From an uncultured Lachnospiraceae bacterium (GTDB lineage: Bacteria > Bacillota > Clostridia > Lachnospirales > Lachnospiraceae): DNA of 64,000 bases. Where the stretch lies: the NCBI GenBank assembly GCA_947305245.1, contig CAMZDG010000008.1, positions 36,026-100,025 on the forward strand. Reading direction: 5' to 3'. How positions within the stretch are numbered: the stretch's first letter is position 1; each line of letters starts with the position of its first letter. Position numbers and translations under genes: made by a program. Below the pieces are notes generated by a model. The model searched no databases. It had not been told where the DNA came from and worked only from the letters and a program-made list of their open reading frames with translations. This document shows positions 1 through 8,481 of this stretch, one piece after another.

Positions 1-240
1 ATTGCGGAAAACGGCGGGCAGGTTTTGATGGGAACGGGCGGCGTGATCGCGGCGGCGTTTTTTGCCAATTATATTCCTAAGATTCAGAAGTTCCTGCCGC
101 TTCGGCTGATGGATGGCCTGCAACTCACCATGGGAAGCCAGGAGATAAAGGATTTTATCCCGGCGATGATTTGTTGTGGCGTAAGTATCATTGCGTGTGG
201 TATGATAAGTATAGTCTTATTCGACCGAAGGAGGCTGTAA
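1..240 (+). CDS. C-terminal end of a membrane protein, ABC-2 permease-like (partial)
   Basis: The window opens inside this gene; 79 codons remain, in frame 1, ending with TAA at 238-240. The visible part has a short hydrophobic stretch (VIAAAFFANYIP) and a strong transmembrane segment near the end (FIPAMICCGVSIIACGMISI) followed by a basic tail DRRRL, which suggests a polytopic inner-membrane protein with a cytoplasmic C-terminus. It stops one base before a YtrA-type GntR regulator, and such regulators are usually co-transcribed with ABC transporter genes. The permease call therefore rests on context and hydrophobicity, not on a conserved motif. The regulator's Shine-Dalgarno site (GAAGGAGG) lies inside its last codons. 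Confidence 0.5.
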   Translation: MAENGGQVLMGTGGVIAAAFFANYIPKIQKFLPLRLMDGLQLTMGSQEIKDFIPAMICCGVSIIACGMISIVLFDRRRL

Positions 241-241
241 T

Positions 242-613
242 ATGATCATAAGGATTAATGAGTTATCTGACGTGCCAATTTATATGCAGATACGAAATCA
301 GATCGTGATGGGGATCTCGGGCGGCGAGCTGGCGGCGGGAGAGCAGCTTCCGACGGTTCGGGCGCTGGCGCTGGAGATGGGGATCAATACCATGACGGTG
401 AGTAAGGCATATCAGCTTTTGAAAACGGAAGGATATATCATGACGGACCGCAAGAACGGTGCGCGCGTCCGCATGGAGATCCAAAAGCAGGCGAGCATCC
501 CGGAAGCGAATCGGTTAGAACTGAAGCGGATCGTGTCGGAAGCTAGGATCTCCGGCGTGAAAAAGAAGGAGATCCTGGCGCTCGTGGATGAGTATTATGG
601 CAGTGACAGATAG
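242..613 (+). CDS. GntR family transcriptional regulator, YtrA subfamily
   Basis: The protein has 123 residues. The N-terminal winged helix-turn-helix of the GntR superfamily covers about residues 8-75: PIYMQIRNQIV, then the recognition region LPTVRALALEMGINTMTVSKAY, then the wing GYIMTDRKNGARV. The short remainder (about 45 residues) is helical and is not a FadR, HutC or MocR effector domain. This size fits the YtrA subfamily, which represses neighbouring ABC transporter operons. The ATG at 242 has an ideal GGAGG seven bases upstream and begins one base after the upstream stop, so the genes are coupled. The inducer is unknown. Confidence 0.88.
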   Translation: MIIRINELSDVPIYMQIRNQIVMGISGGELAAGEQLPTVRALALEMGINTMTVSKAYQLLKTEGYIMTDRKNGARVRMEIQKQASIPEANRLELKRIVSEARISGVKKKEILALVDEYYGSDR

Positions 614-625
614 GAGGCGTGAGAA

Positions 626-2050
626 ATGTCGTTTTATTTTGGCTTGATTATGTTTGTATGCTTGGTGCCTTCCCTTTGGATGATCTACGTGCGGGTTTAT
701 GCCGGAAAATGGAGAGCAAGGAAGCTGATCTTTGGCGTGAAAAATCGCCCGGAATTTCAGGAGGGCGAAGCGGCGGCTGAGGTTGACGAGATTGTAAAGA
801 ATCGAAGCACTCAGGCACTCGTCATTGCCGTCACGGGTACCGTGATTTCCTGCATGTTTTTGCTTCTTCGCGGCATGACCGTTCAGACTGCTGTCTGGAC
901 TGGATTCGTTCTGGTGGCCTTGTTTGCGATGAATGTTCCTTATTTCCTTGGAAACAAGGAGATGAAGGCGTTAAAGAGAAAGCTTGGAGTGCGTGGAGAA
1001 GAGGGCGTTACACTGGTGGACTTGAGCAATGCGGGAGCCGTGCGCGCGTTAAAGCCCCTGCAGATCTGGCTGCCCAACGTGATCGGGGCAGTGGTTGTGA
1101 TTTTCACGCTTTTGGTTGACCTTAAGGTTCTTCCGTTGGCGAAGCACTGGGCCGTGGGCTCGTTTTTGCTGACGGCCATGGCGGTAACCTTCTGGGCAAT
1201 GGGCATTTTGATGATGGCGCTGGCGTTTGTGATGGACAGGCTAAAGAATGAAGTCATCTCGAAGGACAGCACCATCAATGCGAATTATAACCGCGCAAAG
1301 AAGAAGAATTTTGCAGACCTGTTCCTATTGTTTTGTTGGGTGAATCTGGGCTTTTTGGTTTGCTGGGTCGTGTCGTTTTCGTTCTTCTATTCCGATTTCC
1401 TGCTTATGATCGCGCTGATGGCCTATATGGTGCTGCTGCTCGCCGGCATCGCCCTTTTTGTGCTTCGGGGGAAGAAGATTGAAGCGCGCTATGAGAAGGA
1501 GATGACGATCCTTGAGGATGATGACGATCTGTGGATCGCCGGCATGTTTTATTATAATCCGAAGGATAAAAGGCTGAACGTGGAAAAGCGCATGGGCGTC
1601 GGAGGAACGGTCAACGTGGCGCACCCCGTCGGAAAGCTTTTGATGGTATTTGCGGGACTTTCCATTGTCGCGGCGGTGGCCTGCGTCGTATGGATGGGCA
1701 TGATGGAAGCAACTCCAATGAGGGTCTGCGTCGAAGGGGAAAAGGTGATCTGTCACCAGCTTTGGGATGAGTATTCGATCCCAATAAGTGAGATCACGGA
1801 GGCTGAGTTTGGCGATAACTTAAAGGAGCTTCATCTGGCAAGGGTTTCAGGCGTGGGAATGGACACGATGCTGAAGGGGAATTTCATTGTAAATGATGAA
1901 GGCGGATGCAAGGTGTTCCTCTGGAGGGCGAACCAAAGCTATCTCATGATCAAGACGGCGGAGAGGACCTATTACGTCAACGGAAATTCGGAGGAGGAGC
2001 TTTCGCGCGTATGGGAGTCGCTAAGGCAGAGCCTTGGGGATGCGAAGTAG
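626..2050 (+). CDS. Large polytopic membrane protein with C-terminal PH-like (DUF5808-type) region
   Basis: The protein has 474 residues. Hydrophobic segments occur near residues 1-22, 70-110, 145-205, 235-290 and 340-365, giving about 9-10 membrane spans, so it sits in the cytoplasmic membrane. The motif MFYYNPKDKRLNVEKRMG (about 307-325) is typical of DUF5808-like proteins. After the last span, about 370-474 form a soluble beta-rich domain (MRVCVEGEKVICHQLWDEYSIP...) resembling a bacterial PH-like domain. The ATG at 626 follows AGGAGG and lies 12 bases after the GntR gene, so this is the regulator's likely operon partner. The substrate or role is unknown. Confidence 0.6.
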   Translation: MSFYFGLIMFVCLVPSLWMIYVRVYAGKWRARKLIFGVKNRPEFQEGEAAAEVDEIVKNRSTQALVIAVTGTVISCMFLLLRGMTVQTAVWTGFVLVALFAMNVPYFLGNKEMKALKRKLGVRGEEGVTLVDLSNAGAVRALKPLQIWLPNVIGAVVVIFTLLVDLKVLPLAKHWAVGSFLLTAMAVTFWAMGILMMALAFVMDRLKNEVISKDSTINANYNRAKKKNFADLFLLFCWVNLGFLVCWVVSFSFFYSDFLLMIALMAYMVLLLAGIALFVLRGKKIEARYEKEMTILEDDDDLWIAGMFYYNPKDKRLNVEKRMGVGGTVNVAHPVGKLLMVFAGLSIVAAVACVVWMGMMEATPMRVCVEGEKVICHQLWDEYSIPISEITEAEFGDNLKELHLARVSGVGMDTMLKGNFIVNDEGGCKVFLWRANQSYLMIKTAERTYYVNGNSEEELSRVWESLRQSLGDAK

Positions 2051-2114
2051 GGATGCGCGGGAATAAAAATCCTTGGAATACCTAAAAAAACCTAGAAATG
2101 GCCTAAAAAAATAT

Positions 2115-2143
2115 TTGTCTTTTTGTTGCACTTATGTTATAAT
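2115..2143 (+). promoter_or_regulatory. Sigma-A promoter of tig
   Basis: The -35 TTGTCT (2115-2120), a 17-bp spacer and a perfect -10 TATAAT (2138-2143) give a start about 100 bases before the trigger factor gene. No second promoter is evident before tig. Confidence 0.75.
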
Positions 2144-2251
2144 CCTTAATTGACTGTTATTGTGTCTTATTCCGGATCGCAAGAGAAAGAAACAGAAGGA
2201 AAAGCGATGGGAATGACGATACGTAAGGGATTTTAAGGAGGAAGAAGTACC

Positions 2252-3538
2252 ATGAGTTTACAGATTGAGAAGTTAGAGCACAACATGGCGAAGCTGACCA
2301 TCGAGGTTGGCGCCGAGGAGCTTGAGGCAGCACTGGAGAAGGCTTATCTGAAGAATAAGAATTCGATCAGCGTTCCCGGTTTCCGCAAGGGCAAGGTGCC
2401 CCGCAAGATGATCGAGAAGATGTACGGCCCTGCCGTGTTTTATGAGGATGCAGCGAATGCGCTGATCCCCGATGCATATGACAAGGCTCTGGCTGAGTGC
2501 GAGGAGGAGATCGTATCCTCTCCGAAGATCGAGGTGACCGAGATCGAGGCCGGAAAGGGCATGACCTTTACCGCAGAGGTTGCTCTGAAGCCTGAAGTGA
2601 CGCTTGGCGAGTATAAGGGCGTTGAGGTAAAGAAGGCAGAGACTGACGTGACCGATGATGAGGTGATGGCAGCCATTGACAAGGAGAGAGAGAGCAACGC
2701 GAGAGCGATCGTGATCACTGACAGACCCGTAAAGGCCGGAGATGAGACCGTGATCGATTTCGAAGGCTTTGTGGACGGCGTTGCATTCGACGGCGGCAAG
2801 GGCGAGAATTATCCCCTGACCATTGGCTCCGGCGCATTCATTCCCGGATTTGAAGATGGCCTGATCGGCGCGAACCTGAACGAGGACGTGGAAGTGAACG
2901 TGACCTTCCCTGAGGATTATCAGGCATCTGAGCTTGCCGGTAAGGCAGCAGTATTTAAGTGTGTCGTTAAGGAGATCAAGGAGAAGGAGCTTCCCGAGCT
3001 GGATGACGAGTTCGCAGCAGAGGTTTCCGAGTTTGACACTCTGGACGAGTATAAGGCAGACGTAAAGAAGAACCTCGAGGAGAGAAAGGCATCTGACGCG
3101 AAGAGAGCAAAGATGGATGCCGTGATCGACGCCGTGATCGCAAATGCTACGATGGACATTCCTGAGGCAATGATCACCACGACCCAGAGACAGATCATGG
3201 ACGAGTATGCTCAGAACATGCAGGCGCAGGGTCTGAGCCTTGAGCAGTACATGAAGTATACCGGTCTGGATGCAGACACGCTGATGGAGCAGTTAAAGCC
3301 CCAGGCTGAGAGCCGCATCAAGGGTCGTTTGGTGCTGGAGGCCGTTGCAAAGGCTGAGAACATCACCGCATCCGAGGAGGACTTCGAGGCTGAGGTGAAG
3401 ACCATGGCAGAGGCATATGGCATCGAGGCAGACAAGGCGAAGGAGCTGCTTGGCGAGAACGGCAAGAAGTCCGTTCTGGAAGACATCTGCATCAAGAAGG
3501 CGCAGGAGTTCCTGGCAGAGAATGCGAAGGAAGTTTAA
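2252..3538 (+). CDS. tig: Trigger factor, ribosome-associated chaperone and peptidyl-prolyl isomerase
   Basis: The protein has 428 residues, the usual length. The ribosome-binding N-domain (1-110) carries the signature loop GFRKGKVPRKMIE that docks on L23. An FKBP-type isomerase domain follows (about 150-245, DETVIDFEGFVDG..GSGAFIPGFEDGL). The helical C-domain (250-428) holds nascent chains. The ATG at 2252 follows AAGGAGGAAGAAGT. tig is followed by its own terminator and then clpP-clpX, the classic Firmicute protein-quality cluster. Codon use is strongly biased, as expected for a highly expressed gene. It acts in the cytoplasm on emerging polypeptides. Confidence 0.98.
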   Translation: MSLQIEKLEHNMAKLTIEVGAEELEAALEKAYLKNKNSISVPGFRKGKVPRKMIEKMYGPAVFYEDAANALIPDAYDKALAECEEEIVSSPKIEVTEIEAGKGMTFTAEVALKPEVTLGEYKGVEVKKAETDVTDDEVMAAIDKERESNARAIVITDRPVKAGDETVIDFEGFVDGVAFDGGKGENYPLTIGSGAFIPGFEDGLIGANLNEDVEVNVTFPEDYQASELAGKAAVFKCVVKEIKEKELPELDDEFAAEVSEFDTLDEYKADVKKNLEERKASDAKRAKMDAVIDAVIANATMDIPEAMITTTQRQIMDEYAQNMQAQGLSLEQYMKYTGLDADTLMEQLKPQAESRIKGRLVLEAVAKAENITASEEDFEAEVKTMAEAYGIEADKAKELLGENGKKSVLEDICIKKAQEFLAENAKEV

Positions 3539-3603
3539 AGCCGGCTGATGAAATGTCGCATCTGCAGCCAAATGGCAAAGCAGAAAGAAAAAAGGAACGC
3601 AAG

Positions 3604-3637
3604 GGGTCGTGCCCAAACGGGCATGACCCTTTTTTTT
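3604..3637 (+). terminator. Rho-independent terminator after tig
   Basis: An 11-bp stem GGGTCGTGCCC / GGGCATGACCC (one G-T wobble) with a 4-nt loop is followed directly by a run of eight T. Confidence 0.93.
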
Positions 3638-3699
3638 GTTTCCGCTTTCTTATGAGAAAGAAAACAAACTTAAAGTTTTCTTAAATCTCACGGTTTTCG

Positions 3700-3728
3700 T
3701 TGAAAAAATAGCAGAATTAGGATATGCT
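3700..3728 (+). promoter_or_regulatory. Sigma-A promoter of clpP
   Basis: TTGAAA (3700-3705), a 17-bp spacer and TATGCT (3723-3728). No CtsR direct repeat or CIRCE palindrome is visible nearby, so clpP here does not show the usual heat-shock operator. Confidence 0.65.
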
Positions 3729-3769
3729 AGATAATGGTATGATTTCTGAAAGAAAGGCAGGACAAACAT

Positions 3770-4363
3770 ATGAGTTTAATTCCTTACGTCATTGAGCAAA
3801 CTAGCAAGGGAGAGCGGTCTTATGACATCTACTCCAGACTTCTGAAGGATAGAATCATTTTCCTTGGAGAGGAAGTAAACGACGTTTCCGCGAGCATCGT
3901 AGTGGCGCAGCTTCTTTTCCTGGAGGCAGAGGATCCCGATAAGGACATCCATCTTTATATCAACAGCCCCGGCGGCAGCATTTCCGCAGGTATGGCGATC
4001 TATGATACCATGCAGTATATCAAGTGTGACGTATCCACCGTATGCATCGGCATGGCAGCCAGCATGGGCGCGTTCCTTCTAGCCAGCGGCGCGAAGGGCA
4101 AGCGTTTTGCACTTCCCAATGCGGAGATCATGATCCATCAGCCTCTCGGCGGAACGCAGGGCCAGGCAACGGAGATCGAGATCGCTGCAAAGCACATTTT
4201 GAAGACCAAGGAAAAGATGAATCGCATGCTCGCTGAGATGACTGGGCAGTCCTATGAGACGATCTGTGCGGATACGGACAGAGACAACTGGAAGAGTGCG
4301 CAGGAAGCTATGGAATATGGCATTGTCGACAGGGTGATCGCTTCCCATGACAATGCGAAATAA
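3770..4363 (+). CDS. clpP: ATP-dependent Clp protease proteolytic subunit
   Basis: The protein has 197 residues, the normal size of this tetradecameric serine protease. The triad is visible: Ser98 in MAASMGAF, His123 in MIHQPLGG and Asp172 in DRDNW. The N-terminal loop [25 protein letters not shown] begins at the expected cleaved-propeptide site. The ATG at 3770 follows AAGAAAGGCAGG. clpX starts 12 bases after its stop, so protease and unfoldase are made together. It degrades tagged and misfolded proteins in the cytoplasm with ClpX or other Clp ATPases. Confidence 0.99.
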   Translation: MSLIPYVIEQTSKGERSYDIYSRLLKDRIIFLGEEVNDVSASIVVAQLLFLEAEDPDKDIHLYINSPGGSISAGMAIYDTMQYIKCDVSTVCIGMAASMGAFLLASGAKGKRFALPNAEIMIHQPLGGTQGQATEIEIAAKHILKTKEKMNRMLAEMTGQSYETICADTDRDNWKSAQEAMEYGIVDRVIASHDNAK

Positions 4364-4375
4364 GGAGTTTTTACA

Positions 4376-5644
4376 ATGGCTGTGAAATTTGGTGACGATG
4401 ATATCAAGTGCTCCTTTTGCGGTAAGCATCAGGGGCAGGTACGTAAGCTGATCGCCGGACCTACGGGCGTATACATCTGTGATGAATGCGTGGACATCTG
4501 CGAGGATATTCTGGAGGAGGAACTCGAGGATGAGGAGATGGATGCGAACGGTCCCGTGGACATTCATCTGCTCAAGCCCAAGGAGATCAAGCATTTCCTG
4601 GACGATTACGTGATCGGTCAGGAGGAGGCGAAGAAAGTCCTCTCCGTGGCAGTGTACAATCATTATAAGAGAGTGACGGCGCCCAGGTCGGTTGGCGACG
4701 TGGAGCTGCAAAAGAGCAACATTATCATGATCGGGCCTACGGGTTCGGGTAAGACGTATCTGGCACAGACCTTGGCAAAGATCATTAACGTGCCTTTTGC
4801 GATCGCGGACGCGACGACGCTGACGGAGGCAGGCTACGTGGGTGAGGACGTGGAGAACATTCTCTTAAAGCTCATCCAGGCGGCGGACTATGACGTGGAG
4901 CGCGCACAGTACGGGATCGTTTATATCGATGAGATCGATAAGATCACGAAGAAGAGCGAGAACGTTTCCATCACGCGTGACGTCTCCGGTGAGGGCGTGC
5001 AGCAGGCACTCCTGAAGATCATTGAGGGGACGGTTGCAAGCGTGCCTCCGCAGGGCGGCAGAAAGCATCCCCATCAGGAGCTGATCCAGATCGACACCAC
5101 CAACATTCTCTTTATCTGCGGCGGTGCGTTCGATGGACTGGAGAAGATCGTGGAGTCCAGACTGGATCGGAAATCCATCGGCTTTAACACGGAAGGGACC
5201 CAGAAGACGAACAAGGAGATCAGTGACCTCCTGGCGGAAGTGGTGCCGCAGGATCTGACGAAGTTCGGTCTGATCCCGGAATTTGTGGGCCGCGTGCCCA
5301 TCAACGTTTCGTTGCGCGGACTCGATAAGGAAGCGCTGATCCGTATCTTGACGGAGCCGAAGAATGCGCTGATCAAGCAATATCAGAAGCTCTTTGAGAT
5401 GGATGAGGTGAAGCTCTCCTTCGATGACGACGCCGTGGAGGAAATCGCACAGAAGGCGTTTGAGAGAAAGACCGGCGCACGCGGACTTCGCTCCATTTTG
5501 GAGAACGTGATGATGGATACCATGTATGAGATCCCGTCGGATGAGTCCATCGGCAGATGTGTCATCACGAAGGCGGCAGTGGACGGAACGCAGGAGCCCA
5601 CGATCTTCCGCAGGGAGAAAAAGAAGGTAGCCGGAGACGAATAA
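4376..5644 (+). CDS. clpX: ATP-dependent Clp protease ATP-binding subunit ClpX
   Basis: The protein has 422 residues. The N-terminal C4 zinc-binding dimerisation domain has Cys12, Cys15, Cys35 and Cys38. Then comes one AAA+ module: Walker A GPTGSGKT, pore loop around [10 protein letters not shown], Walker B IVYIDEID and sensor motifs in [10 protein letters not shown]. The IGF-type loop that docks to ClpP is present as KSIGFNTE. The C-terminal small domain carries the sensor-2 motif GARGLRS. The start has AAGGAG seven bases upstream. It is co-transcribed with clpP and followed 12 bases later by ysxC. Confidence 0.99.
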   Translation: MAVKFGDDDIKCSFCGKHQGQVRKLIAGPTGVYICDECVDICEDILEEELEDEEMDANGPVDIHLLKPKEIKHFLDDYVIGQEEAKKVLSVAVYNHYKRVTAPRSVGDVELQKSNIIMIGPTGSGKTYLAQTLAKIINVPFAIADATTLTEAGYVGEDVENILLKLIQAADYDVERAQYGIVYIDEIDKITKKSENVSITRDVSGEGVQQALLKIIEGTVASVPPQGGRKHPHQELIQIDTTNILFICGGAFDGLEKIVESRLDRKSIGFNTEGTQKTNKEISDLLAEVVPQDLTKFGLIPEFVGRVPINVSLRGLDKEALIRILTEPKNALIKQYQKLFEMDEVKLSFDDDAVEEIAQKAFERKTGARGLRSILENVMMDTMYEIPSDESIGRCVITKAAVDGTQEPTIFRREKKKVAGDE

Positions 5645-5656
5645 GGAGTACGCACC

Positions 5657-6268
5657 ATGGTGATCAAGAACGTGGCGTTGGAGACGGTTTGCGGGATCAC
5701 GAGCAAGATCCCGGAGAGTCGCCTGCCTGAGGTGGCTTTCGCCGGGAAGAGCAACGTGGGGAAGAGTTCCCTCATCAATGCGCTGATGAACCGTAAATCC
5801 CTGGCGAGGACAAGCAGTCAGCCGGGAAAGACCCAGACCATCAACTTTTATAATGTAAATGATGCCGTCTATTTCGTGGATCTTCCAGGATATGGTTATG
5901 CAAAGGTCAGCCTGGAGATCAAGGCGAAATGGGGCAAGATGATCGAGAATTACCTGAGGAAGTCGAAGCAACTGAAGATGGTATTTCTTTTGATCGACAT
6001 CCGGCATGAGCCCTCTGAAAATGACCGCACGATGTACGACTGGATCCTGAAGATGGGCTTTACGCCCGTGATCGTTGCCACAAAGCTGGATAAGATCAAT
6101 CGCAGTCAGATCCAAAAGCAGGTGAAGATCGTTCGGGAAGGCTTAAAGGCAAAGCGGGAGACGGTGATCATTCCGTTCTCCGCCGAGACCAAGCAGGGCA
6201 GGGAGGAAATCTACGCACTGCTGGATCAGATGCTGGAAGAAGGAAAAGAACATGAAGAAGTATTGTAA
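5657..6268 (+). CDS. ysxC: Ribosome biogenesis GTP-binding protein YsxC/YihA (EngB)
   Basis: The protein has 203 residues. TRAFAC GTPase motifs are in order: G1 GKSNVGKSSL, G2 in a SQPGKTQTI context, G3 DLPGYG, G4 TKLD, and G5 near IPFSAETKQG. EngB is essential in many bacteria and acts in late 50S subunit assembly. The gene lies 12 bases downstream of clpX, as in most Firmicutes (normally after lon, which is absent here). The ATG at 5657 has AAGGAG ten bases upstream. Its 3' end overlaps the next gene by 17 bases. Confidence 0.97.
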   Translation: MVIKNVALETVCGITSKIPESRLPEVAFAGKSNVGKSSLINALMNRKSLARTSSQPGKTQTINFYNVNDAVYFVDLPGYGYAKVSLEIKAKWGKMIENYLRKSKQLKMVFLLIDIRHEPSENDRTMYDWILKMGFTPVIVATKLDKINRSQIQKQVKIVREGLKAKRETVIIPFSAETKQGREEIYALLDQMLEEGKEHEEVL

Positions 6269-7457
6269 GGCTGTCGTGAATATCGTGCTGGCCATTGCGA
6301 TCCTGCTGGTAGTGATCTTTTTGCTCCCGAGACTGTTGGCTTTTTTTGCGCCCTTTGTGGTGGGCTGGATCATCGCCTGGATGGCCGGCGCGCCGGTGAA
6401 GTTCTTTGAGGAGAAGATGAAGATCAAGCGCCGCGCGGGATCTGCCGTGGTGATCATTGCCGTGATCGCGCTGATCGTGCTGGCCATTTATGGGCTGGGC
6501 TCCATTCTGATCAAGGAGGGCATCGGATTCGTGCAGGCCTTTCCTGAGATGTGGGAGGGCGTGCAGGAGGACTTGAATGAGATCGGTGAGCGGATGGATC
6601 GCTTCTATCAGGCGTTTCCGCAGAGCATTCGGGAGAACCTGGACGATACCGTGGATCAGATCCAAAGCTATGCGGCGACGTCACTGGGAAAGCTGAGCAG
6701 TCCGACGCTGACGGCGGTTGGAAACTTTGCCAAGTATCTGCCGACGCTTCTGATCGGCGTGATCATGGCGCTGCTTTCCGCATACTTTTTCGTGGCGGAT
6801 CGAAAGAGCATCAACGACTGGTGCGAGAAGCACATGCCGAAGGTCGTGCAGGATAAGTATCTTCTGATCAAAAAAAGTCTCCTTAGGGCCGTGGGTGGTT
6901 ATTTCAAGGCGCAGCTGAAGATTGAGATCTGGATTTATATTCTTTTGGTGATCGGATTCTGGATCCTGAGAGTCCGTTACGTGCTGCTGATCGCGCTGGG
7001 CATTGCATTCCTGGATTTCCTGCCGTTCTTCGGAACGGGTACGGTCATGGTGCCCTGGGCCATCGTAAAGATCTTAAGCGGTGATTATAAGACTGCCATC
7101 GCGCTCCTGGTGATCTGGGGGCTTGGGCAGCTGCTTCGGCAGATCATCCAGCCGAAGATCGTGGGCGATTCCATCGGGGTCGCGCCGCTGCCGACGTTGC
7201 TCTTTCTCTATCTGGGCTATCAGTTTGGCAGCGTCATCGGCATGATCATTGCAGTTCCCCTTGGACTGATCGTGCTTTCCCTGTATGAGGGAGGCGCCTT
7301 CAACACAACGATCCAGTCCATTCGTCTTTTGGTTGCCGGCGTGAATCAGTTCCGAACGCTGACGCCCAAGGACTTAGAGAGCATCCGGAAAGCAGAGGAG
7401 AGCGAGGAGAAGCAATTGGAGGAGAAGCTCGTCGAGGAGAAGCCGACGGAAGAATAG
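6252..7457 (+). CDS. AI-2E family transporter-like membrane protein (YtvI-like)
   Basis: The protein has 401 residues. An N-terminal hairpin of two hydrophobic helices (8-40) is followed by an amphipathic insert, then by about five more spans. Conserved features of the AI-2E/PF01594 family include FLPFFGTGTVMVPWAI and the IIQPKIVGDSIGVAPLPTLL region. The length fits YtvI of Bacillus, a sporulation membrane protein of unknown role; family members elsewhere act as autoinducer exporters or Na+/H+ antiporters. The C-terminal about 30 residues are very acidic (EESEEKQLEEKLVEEKP). The ATG at 6252 overlaps ysxC by 17 bases, with GAAGGAAAAG upstream, so translation is coupled. Confidence 0.8.
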   Translation: MKKYCKAVVNIVLAIAILLVVIFLLPRLLAFFAPFVVGWIIAWMAGAPVKFFEEKMKIKRRAGSAVVIIAVIALIVLAIYGLGSILIKEGIGFVQAFPEMWEGVQEDLNEIGERMDRFYQAFPQSIRENLDDTVDQIQSYAATSLGKLSSPTLTAVGNFAKYLPTLLIGVIMALLSAYFFVADRKSINDWCEKHMPKVVQDKYLLIKKSLLRAVGGYFKAQLKIEIWIYILLVIGFWILRVRYVLLIALGIAFLDFLPFFGTGTVMVPWAIVKILSGDYKTAIALLVIWGLGQLLRQIIQPKIVGDSIGVAPLPTLLFLYLGYQFGSVIGMIIAVPLGLIVLSLYEGGAFNTTIQSIRLLVAGVNQFRTLTPKDLESIRKAEESEEKQLEEKLVEEKPTEE

Positions 7458-7505
7458 CAAAACATTTTGAAAAAAATCCGAGAAAATTGAAAAAAGCTGT
7501 AACGC

Positions 7506-7542
7506 ACGCCTTCTAAAAGTCGTCTTAACTTTTAGAAGGCGT
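7506..7542 (+). terminator. Strong hairpin ending the tig-clp downstream operon
   Basis: A perfect 15-bp stem (ACGCCTTCTAAAAGT / ACTTTTAGAAGGCGT, loop 7 nt) is followed by the T-rich stretch TATTATGTTTAAATTTTTG. The T-run is broken, so termination may be partial. The hairpin separates the AI-2E-type gene from the response regulator. Confidence 0.6.
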
Positions 7543-7586
7543 TATTATGTTTAAATTTTTGTTTAGAAGAGACGAGAGGAAAGAAT

Positions 7587-8288
7587 ATGCAGAAGATAGC
7601 GGTATATCAGAATATGTCAGGGATCGCCGGAAAACTGGAGTTTTTATGTCGGAGTGAGCAGATTGCAATGGTGCGGGAATATACGCAGGCGCAGCTCCTT
7701 TCTGACGTGAAAAGTCGTGAGGTTCAGCTTGTGCTACTGGACGTGTCCGTGGAGGACAAGGGCTGGGGTGAGGGATTGCTGCTTCTTGCAGAGATGAGGA
7801 GGCAATGTCAGGTGCCCATCATGGTGATCTCCAGTCAGATGAATGAGACGGCAAAGGTGGCGGCGCTGAGCATTGGCGCGGATGATTACGTATCGGCGGA
7901 TGATAACCCGCTGGTGATCATGGCGCGGATCAAGTCGCAGCTTCGCAGATATCTGCAGCTGACGCGGTTTTATGGAACGAAGAACTTTGATCAGAAATAC
8001 CGCGTGGACGGGCTGGAGATCGACGACGTGCAGCGGAAGGTGACCGTGGAGGGCAGGGAAGTCAAGCTGACGCCCACGGAGTACCAGATATTAAAGCTCC
8101 TGGTGATGAAGCGGGGCAAGGTACTTTCCATTCCGCAGATTTATGAGGACATCTGGAAGATGCAGGCCGTGGACGTGGACAATACCGTGGCGGTGCACGT
8201 GCGGCACATTCGGGAGAAGATCGAGCTCAACCCGAGAAATCCGAAGTATCTGAAGGTGATCTGGGGAACCGGATACATGGTTGGATAA
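7587..8288 (+). CDS. OmpR/PhoB-family response regulator with degenerate receiver, orphan
   Basis: The protein has 233 residues: a receiver (about 1-120) followed by a trans_reg_C winged helix (about 140-233: LTPTEYQILKLLVMKRGKV, VRHIREKIELNPRNPKYL, GTGYMV). The phosphoacceptor-equivalent Asp52 is present in LVLLDVS. The acidic pair that normally follows beta-1 (DD/DE) is replaced by neutral residues in IAVYQNM, and the conserved Lys-Pro after GADDY is replaced by SADDN. Such receivers usually cannot bind Mg2+ or be phosphorylated normally. No histidine kinase is adjacent. It probably binds DNA constitutively or through another signal. The ATG at 7587 has GAGAGGAAAG upstream. Confidence 0.9.
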   Translation: MQKIAVYQNMSGIAGKLEFLCRSEQIAMVREYTQAQLLSDVKSREVQLVLLDVSVEDKGWGEGLLLLAEMRRQCQVPIMVISSQMNETAKVAALSIGADDYVSADDNPLVIMARIKSQLRRYLQLTRFYGTKNFDQKYRVDGLEIDDVQRKVTVEGREVKLTPTEYQILKLLVMKRGKVLSIPQIYEDIWKMQAVDVDNTVAVHVRHIREKIELNPRNPKYLKVIWGTGYMVG

Positions 8289-8382
8289 TGCGGGGACGAA
8301 GCTCCTGGCATGAATGCAAGGAAGCAGACGTGCGCCCTGGCAGAAGCCTCCTGGCCTTATTATGAAATAATTATAAAATACA

Positions 8383-8411
8383 TTGACGAATAGTCTGAAA
8401 AATCATATAAT
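8383..8411 (+). promoter_or_regulatory. Sigma-A promoter of the SPFH gene
   Basis: TTGACG (8383-8388), a 17-bp spacer and a perfect TATAAT (8406-8411) lie about 70 bases before the ATG at 8482. Confidence 0.85.
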
Positions 8412-8481
8412 TATACTCGTGAGGGGTTTTCGAATAAAAGGCCCCGGGGATGATTACATAATAAACTTAGGAGGTAGCAAA

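Noticed and set aside
4865..6115. Minus-strand 416-codon frame over clpX/ysxC
   Set aside because: It is a shadow of two well-recognised genes.
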